The position numbers and the translations under genes were made by a program. A stretch of 8,716 nucleotides of DNA from an uncultured Prevotellaceae bacterium (GTDB lineage Bacteria > Bacteroidota > Bacteroidia > Bacteroidales > Bacteroidaceae): NCBI GenBank assembly GCA_947306605.1, contig CAMZHB010000052.1, positions 1 through 8,716 on the forward strand, written 5' to 3'. The notes under the pieces are model-generated. The model saw only the letters and a list, made by a program, of their open reading frames with translations. It was not told where the DNA came from and did not search any database. Of the stretch, positions 6,906 through 8,716 are shown piece after piece; within the stretch, counting starts at the first letter, position 1; every line of letters starts with the position of its first letter.

Positions 6906-7130
6906 ATGCTTCACATCCTGCTGCTCACCCTCGGCCTTGTGGCCCTGGCCGTCGTGTTGTTCTGAGTGCCCCTTTTCTTCGGCAAGCGCTTTGTCAACCA
7001 TCACGTCGACGGCAGCCGTGCCATGCAGCAGCGTGGCATCCACTGCGCCCGCCGTCAGGACAGCGAGCAGCGGCGGCGACAGGGATTCGTCATCGAGGAG
7101 CACAGCACCGAACACACAAACGGGAAATAA
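6906..7130 (+). pseudogene. Small membrane-protein frame interrupted by an in-frame TGA
   Basis: From the ATG at 6906 the frame reads MLHILLLTLGLVALAVVLF, then TGA (6963-6965, codon 20), then VPLFFGKRFVNHHVDGSRAM and on through QQRGIHCARRQDSEQR to a TAA at 7128-7130: 73 sense codons plus the TGA. Ignoring the TGA, this is one N-terminal transmembrane helix followed by a basic, polar tail. It resembles a small Bacteroidales membrane protein I remember with a pattern like LLGVKIFF...THVGGNKALRxRGI.C..SQDRE; in that pattern the interrupted position is glycine, and GGA to TGA is a single change. A promoter box lies 28 bp upstream and the lipoprotein gene follows 17 bp after the stop. TGA ends at least three other genes here, so global recoding is excluded. 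Most likely a recent nonsense mutation or a sequence error. Reinitiation at the GTG directly after the TGA would lose the membrane helix. The family match is from memory only. Confidence 0.6.
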
Positions 7131-7147
7131 CTTAAAACATATTATTA

Positions 7148-7771
7148 ATGTATATGAAACACATCTTCCTCATGGCCGCAGCACTCGCCATGCTTGCCAG
7201 TTGCGGCAAACAGCAGAACCAACCCGCGCCGACACCGCAGGCTCCGCAGGAGAAACCGCTCAAGATAGCCTACGTCGACGCCGATTCCGTCAACGAACAC
7301 TACCAGTTCTGCAAAGACTACAAGGAAATTCTCGAAAAGAAGTCACAAAACGCCCAGAACACACTCAACCAGAAAGGCCTTGCGCTGCAAAAAGCCGTGG
7401 CCGAGTTCCAGAACAAGTTGCAGCAGGGAGAGCTTACCCGCGAACAGGCCGAAAGCCAGCAGACGTCGCTCCAGAAGCGCAACGAACAGTTGCAGCAGCT
7501 CGAGCAGAGCCTCACCACCGAGTTCGCCAAGGAGCAGGACAAGTTTAACGAAGCCCTCCACGACAGTGTGGACAACTTCCTCTCCGCCTACAACAAGACT
7601 CACGGCTACACCTATATCCTCAGCAAGATAGGCGACAACATCCTCTTCGCCGACAAGAGCCTCGACATCACCGACGACGTCATCAAGGGGCTCAACAAGC
7701 GCTACAAGCCCGCCAAGGACACCAAGAAAGAGGCCAAGCCTGCCGAGAAGAAAACTGAAACCAAGAAATAA
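7148..7771 (+). CDS. Skp/OmpH-family lipoprotein, periplasmic chaperone-like
   Basis: Up to 207 residues (205 if translation starts at the ATG at 7154, which gives the more usual MKHIFLMAAALAMLASC). The lipobox is LASC, with lipidated C19 in the longer numbering, so it is a lipoprotein rather than the soluble form typical of E. coli Skp. A Pro/Gln-rich linker (22-35) precedes the OmpH signature start KIAYVDADSVNEHY (39-52). Residues about 55-145 are a long Gln/Glu/Lys-rich coiled coil, the tentacle-like arms of Skp trimers. The strand block GYTYILSKIGDNILFADKSL (153-172) and DITDDVIKGLNKRY (173-186) are the return strands and C-terminal helix of the family. The last 20 residues are Lys/Glu-rich and likely disordered. 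Family role: holding unfolded outer-membrane proteins in the periplasm; anchored variants may have narrower jobs. Likely co-transcribed with the small frame upstream and ended by the hairpin at 7791-7832. Confidence 0.85.
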   Translation: MYMKHIFLMAAALAMLASCGKQQNQPAPTPQAPQEKPLKIAYVDADSVNEHYQFCKDYKEILEKKSQNAQNTLNQKGLALQKAVAEFQNKLQQGELTREQAESQQTSLQKRNEQLQQLEQSLTTEFAKEQDKFNEALHDSVDNFLSAYNKTHGYTYILSKIGDNILFADKSLDITDDVIKGLNKRYKPAKDTKKEAKPAEKKTETKK

Positions 7772-7790
7772 ATTCCTGTCACGGCACATT

Positions 7791-7832
7791 CAGCAGCGGC
7801 GCCCAGGTTGTGGGGGCACCGCTGCTGTTTTT
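7791..7832 (+). terminator. Intrinsic terminator after the Skp-like gene
   Basis: Arms CAGCAGCGGCGCCC (7791-7804) and GGGCACCGCTGCTG (7814-7827) pair at 13 of 14 positions with one C-A mismatch, enclose a 9-nt loop and are followed directly by TTTTT and then ATTT. It starts 19 bp after the TAA at 7769-7771: a textbook rho-independent terminator. Confidence 0.88.
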
Positions 7833-7889
7833 ATTTCGCGAATTTTGACATATCTATAATCCGGGCCCGGCTTCCGGGGTTAAGAAGCG

Positions 7890-7962
7890 GGACTTCGGGC
7901 CACAGAAGCGGCGTTTCAAAAGTTTGAAACGCCGCTTCTGTTTTTCCACGTCTGACGTCCGT
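7890..7962. repeat. Palindromic dispersed element, copy 2
   Basis: Core arms CAGAAGCGGCGTTTCAAA (7903-7920) and TTTGAAACGCCGCTTCTG (7923-7940) are exact complements around a 2-nt AG centre, extended by A7902/T7941 to 19 bp. GGACTTC (7890-7896) lies 6 nt before and GTCCGT (7957-7962) 16 nt after the core, exactly as in copy 1. Two stem positions differ from copy 1, and each is matched by a change in the partner base (A-T to G-C, and C-G to T-A). A TTTTT run follows on the plus strand, but the Skp-like gene already has a stronger terminator 70 bp earlier, so this copy is not needed as one. Confidence 0.78.
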
Positions 7963-8090
7963 TGGAAATCAGCCGTTTACAAAAAGCCCAAACTTAGGGT
8001 AAAAAATCTTGACAAAACGGCGGCAAGTAAGCCACCGGGGACAGACGAAAACAGACGGCGGCGCGGGCCGCAATCTCGAATTTTCGAAAA

Positions 8091-8125
8091 ATTCTCAATT
8101 CCCAACTCTCCATTCTCAATTAATT
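8091..8125. repeat. Degenerate heptamer tandem repeat
   Basis: Five 7-bp units read ATTCTCA, ATTCCCA, ACTCTCC, ATTCTCA, ATTAATT. The first and fourth are identical and the 10-mer ATTCTCAATT recurs exactly 21 bp apart (8091 and 8112). It ends 4 bp before the -7 box of the kinase promoter, where the -33 region would be. Similar ATTCTCA-type runs are, from memory, common in Bacteroidetes spacers. Confidence 0.55.
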
Positions 8126-8129
8126 ATTG

Positions 8130-8137
8130 TACCTTTG
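8130..8137 (+). promoter_or_regulatory. -7 box of the nucleoside kinase promoter
   Basis: TACCTTTG fits TAnnTTTG and is 34 bp before the ATG at 8172. The -33 region falls inside the heptamer repeat and has no TTTG. Confidence 0.5.
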
Positions 8138-8171
8138 CTTTCTGTCAGTAACAAAAACCAAAGACACTGTC

Positions 8172-8716
8172 ATGAAAGAAATGATTACCATCCGTTGCAT
8201 GAACGACGGGGGAAAACTCTACGAAGTGGAAGCGGGCAGCACGCTGAGCGAAATATGCCAGATAGTGAAACCGCAGTTGAAAGGCGAAGCCCTGGTGACA
8301 CATGTGAACAACCGCGTGGTGGGCCTGCCGACCAGAATATACAACACTGTCGACGTGCGGTACCTCGACGTGACGCACCCCTCGGGCAAACGCACCTACA
8401 TACGCTCCCTGTTCTTCGTGATGCGCCTGGCTCTAGAACACCTGTTTCCGGAAGTGGGCGAATTCGTCATGGAAGCCCCCGTGTCGGGCGGCTACTTCTG
8501 CGACCTGAAGCTGGACCACCGCGTGACCGACAACGACGTTGAGGCCATCAAAGCCGAGATGAGGAGCATCATTGACGCCGACCTGCCTTTCCTGCGCGTG
8601 AAGACTCCCACGGAAGACGCCATAAAGGTGTTTGAAAAGGAAGGCATGCTGAGCAAGGTGAAACTGCTCAACACTTACAAATCCCTTTACACAACCTACT
8701 TCACTCTCGACGGCTT
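8172..8716 (+). CDS. Nucleoside (uridine) kinase with ThrRS-like N-terminus, 3' end outside the window
   Basis: 181 full codons are visible; relatives are about 550 residues as I recall, with the P-loop kinase domain in the missing part. Residues about 4-66 form a TGS domain (MITIRCMNDGGKLYEVEAGS at 4-23, then TLSEI and an ending DVRYLDV). Residues about 67-181 match the ThrRS/AlaRS second additional domain: HPSGKRTYIRSLFFVMRLAL (69-88), EHLFPE (89-94), SGGYFCDLKLDH (105-116) and the helix-rich TDNDVEAIKAEMRSIIDADL (119-138). This TGS-SAD-kinase order is characteristic of Bacteroidetes and some Firmicutes 'nucleoside kinase' proteins; the kinase part would phosphorylate uridine/cytidine or a related nucleoside for salvage. 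The ATG at 8172 was chosen because it lies 34 bp after a promoter box; M4 (8181) is the alternative. The kinase function is inferred from the N-terminus alone because no catalytic residue is in view. Confidence 0.75.
   Translation, partial: MKEMITIRCMNDGGKLYEVEAGSTLSEICQIVKPQLKGEALVTHVNNRVVGLPTRIYNTVDVRYLDVTHPSGKRTYIRSLFFVMRLALEHLFPEVGEFVMEAPVSGGYFCDLKLDHRVTDNDVEAIKAEMRSIIDADLPFLRVKTPTEDAIKVFEKEGMLSKVKLLNTYKSLYTTYFTLDG

Larger units (their letters stand above)
7772..8171. other. 400-bp gene-free spacer
   Basis: No credible gene is present. In order it holds the terminator at 7791-7832, a 10-bp GC palindrome CCGGGCCCGG (7861-7870), the second palindromic element (7890-7962), about 110 bp with no recognised feature beyond weak inverted repeats (for example GCCGTTT at 7972 with AAACGGC at 8015), a GAATTTT-CGA-AAAATTC inverted repeat (8078-8094), a heptamer repeat (8091-8125) and a promoter box (8130-8137). 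The stretch 7963-8077 is the least explained part. It has no open frame with recognisable protein features, and could hold a small RNA, but nothing shows this directly. Confidence 0.7.

Noticed and set aside
6906..7130. Selenocysteine or TGA-recoding at codon 20 of the small frame
   Set aside because: I see no convincing SECIS-like hairpin just after the TGA, the family position is recalled as glycine rather than cysteine, and TGA is used as a normal stop by pepD and both exported-protein genes.
7861..7870. The GC palindrome CCGGGCCCGG as a terminator or regulator site
   Set aside because: It is only 10 bp with no loop and no T-run, and has no counterpart near copy 1 of the larger element.
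7924..8151. A 75-codon plus-strand open frame starting inside the second palindrome
   Set aside because: It begins in the hairpin, crosses the heptamer repeat and promoter, and encodes a low-complexity basic peptide without family features.

Overview
The window looks like chromosomal DNA from a Bacteroidales bacterium, most likely a Prevotella/Segatella-type member of Prevotellaceae. Four things point there: promoter boxes of the Bacteroidetes form TAnnTTTG before most transcription units, no strong Shine-Dalgarno sequences, GC-rich genes separated by AT-rich spacers, and gene families typical of the group (a DUF4301-like protein, a TGS-type nucleoside kinase, Bacteroidetes-style lipoproteins). 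This rests on sequence features and recalled families; no database was searched.

Layout, left to right. (1) 1-1067, minus: 3'-truncated DUF4301-like protein. (2) 1068-1290: divergent promoter region. (3) 1291-3606, plus: nagA (N-acetylglucosamine-6-phosphate deacetylase), then 6 bp later a secreted beta-propeller-like protein, probably one operon. (4) 3607-3746: convergent spacer holding a perfect 38-bp palindrome. (5) 3747-5195, minus: a probably surface-exposed beta-helix lipoprotein. (6) 5281-6735, minus: pepD (M20 family aminoacyl-histidine dipeptidase) with its own terminator at 5217-5250. (7) 6736-6905: second divergent promoter region. (8) 6906-7771, plus: a small membrane-protein frame interrupted by an in-frame TGA, then a Skp/OmpH-like lipoprotein, then a strong terminator. 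(9) 7772-8171: 400-bp gene-free spacer with a second copy of the palindrome, a degenerate heptamer tandem repeat and a promoter. (10) 8172-8716, plus: the 5' part of a nucleoside kinase with ThrRS-like N-terminal domains, cut by the window end.

The genes are mainly housekeeping: amino-sugar catabolism (nagA), dipeptide use (pepD), envelope maintenance (Skp-like protein), nucleoside salvage (kinase), and two exported proteins of unknown role. I see no phage, transposase, CRISPR, tRNA or rRNA.

The most interesting signals are non-coding or broken. Two 73-bp elements (3660-3732 and 7890-7962) align without gaps and carry 19-bp-arm palindromes whose differences are compensatory base-pair swaps, which suggests selection on structure. 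The small frame at 6906-7130 has a promoter, a start, a stop and a continuous reading frame except for one TGA inside its membrane segment. No clearly new multi-gene system is visible.
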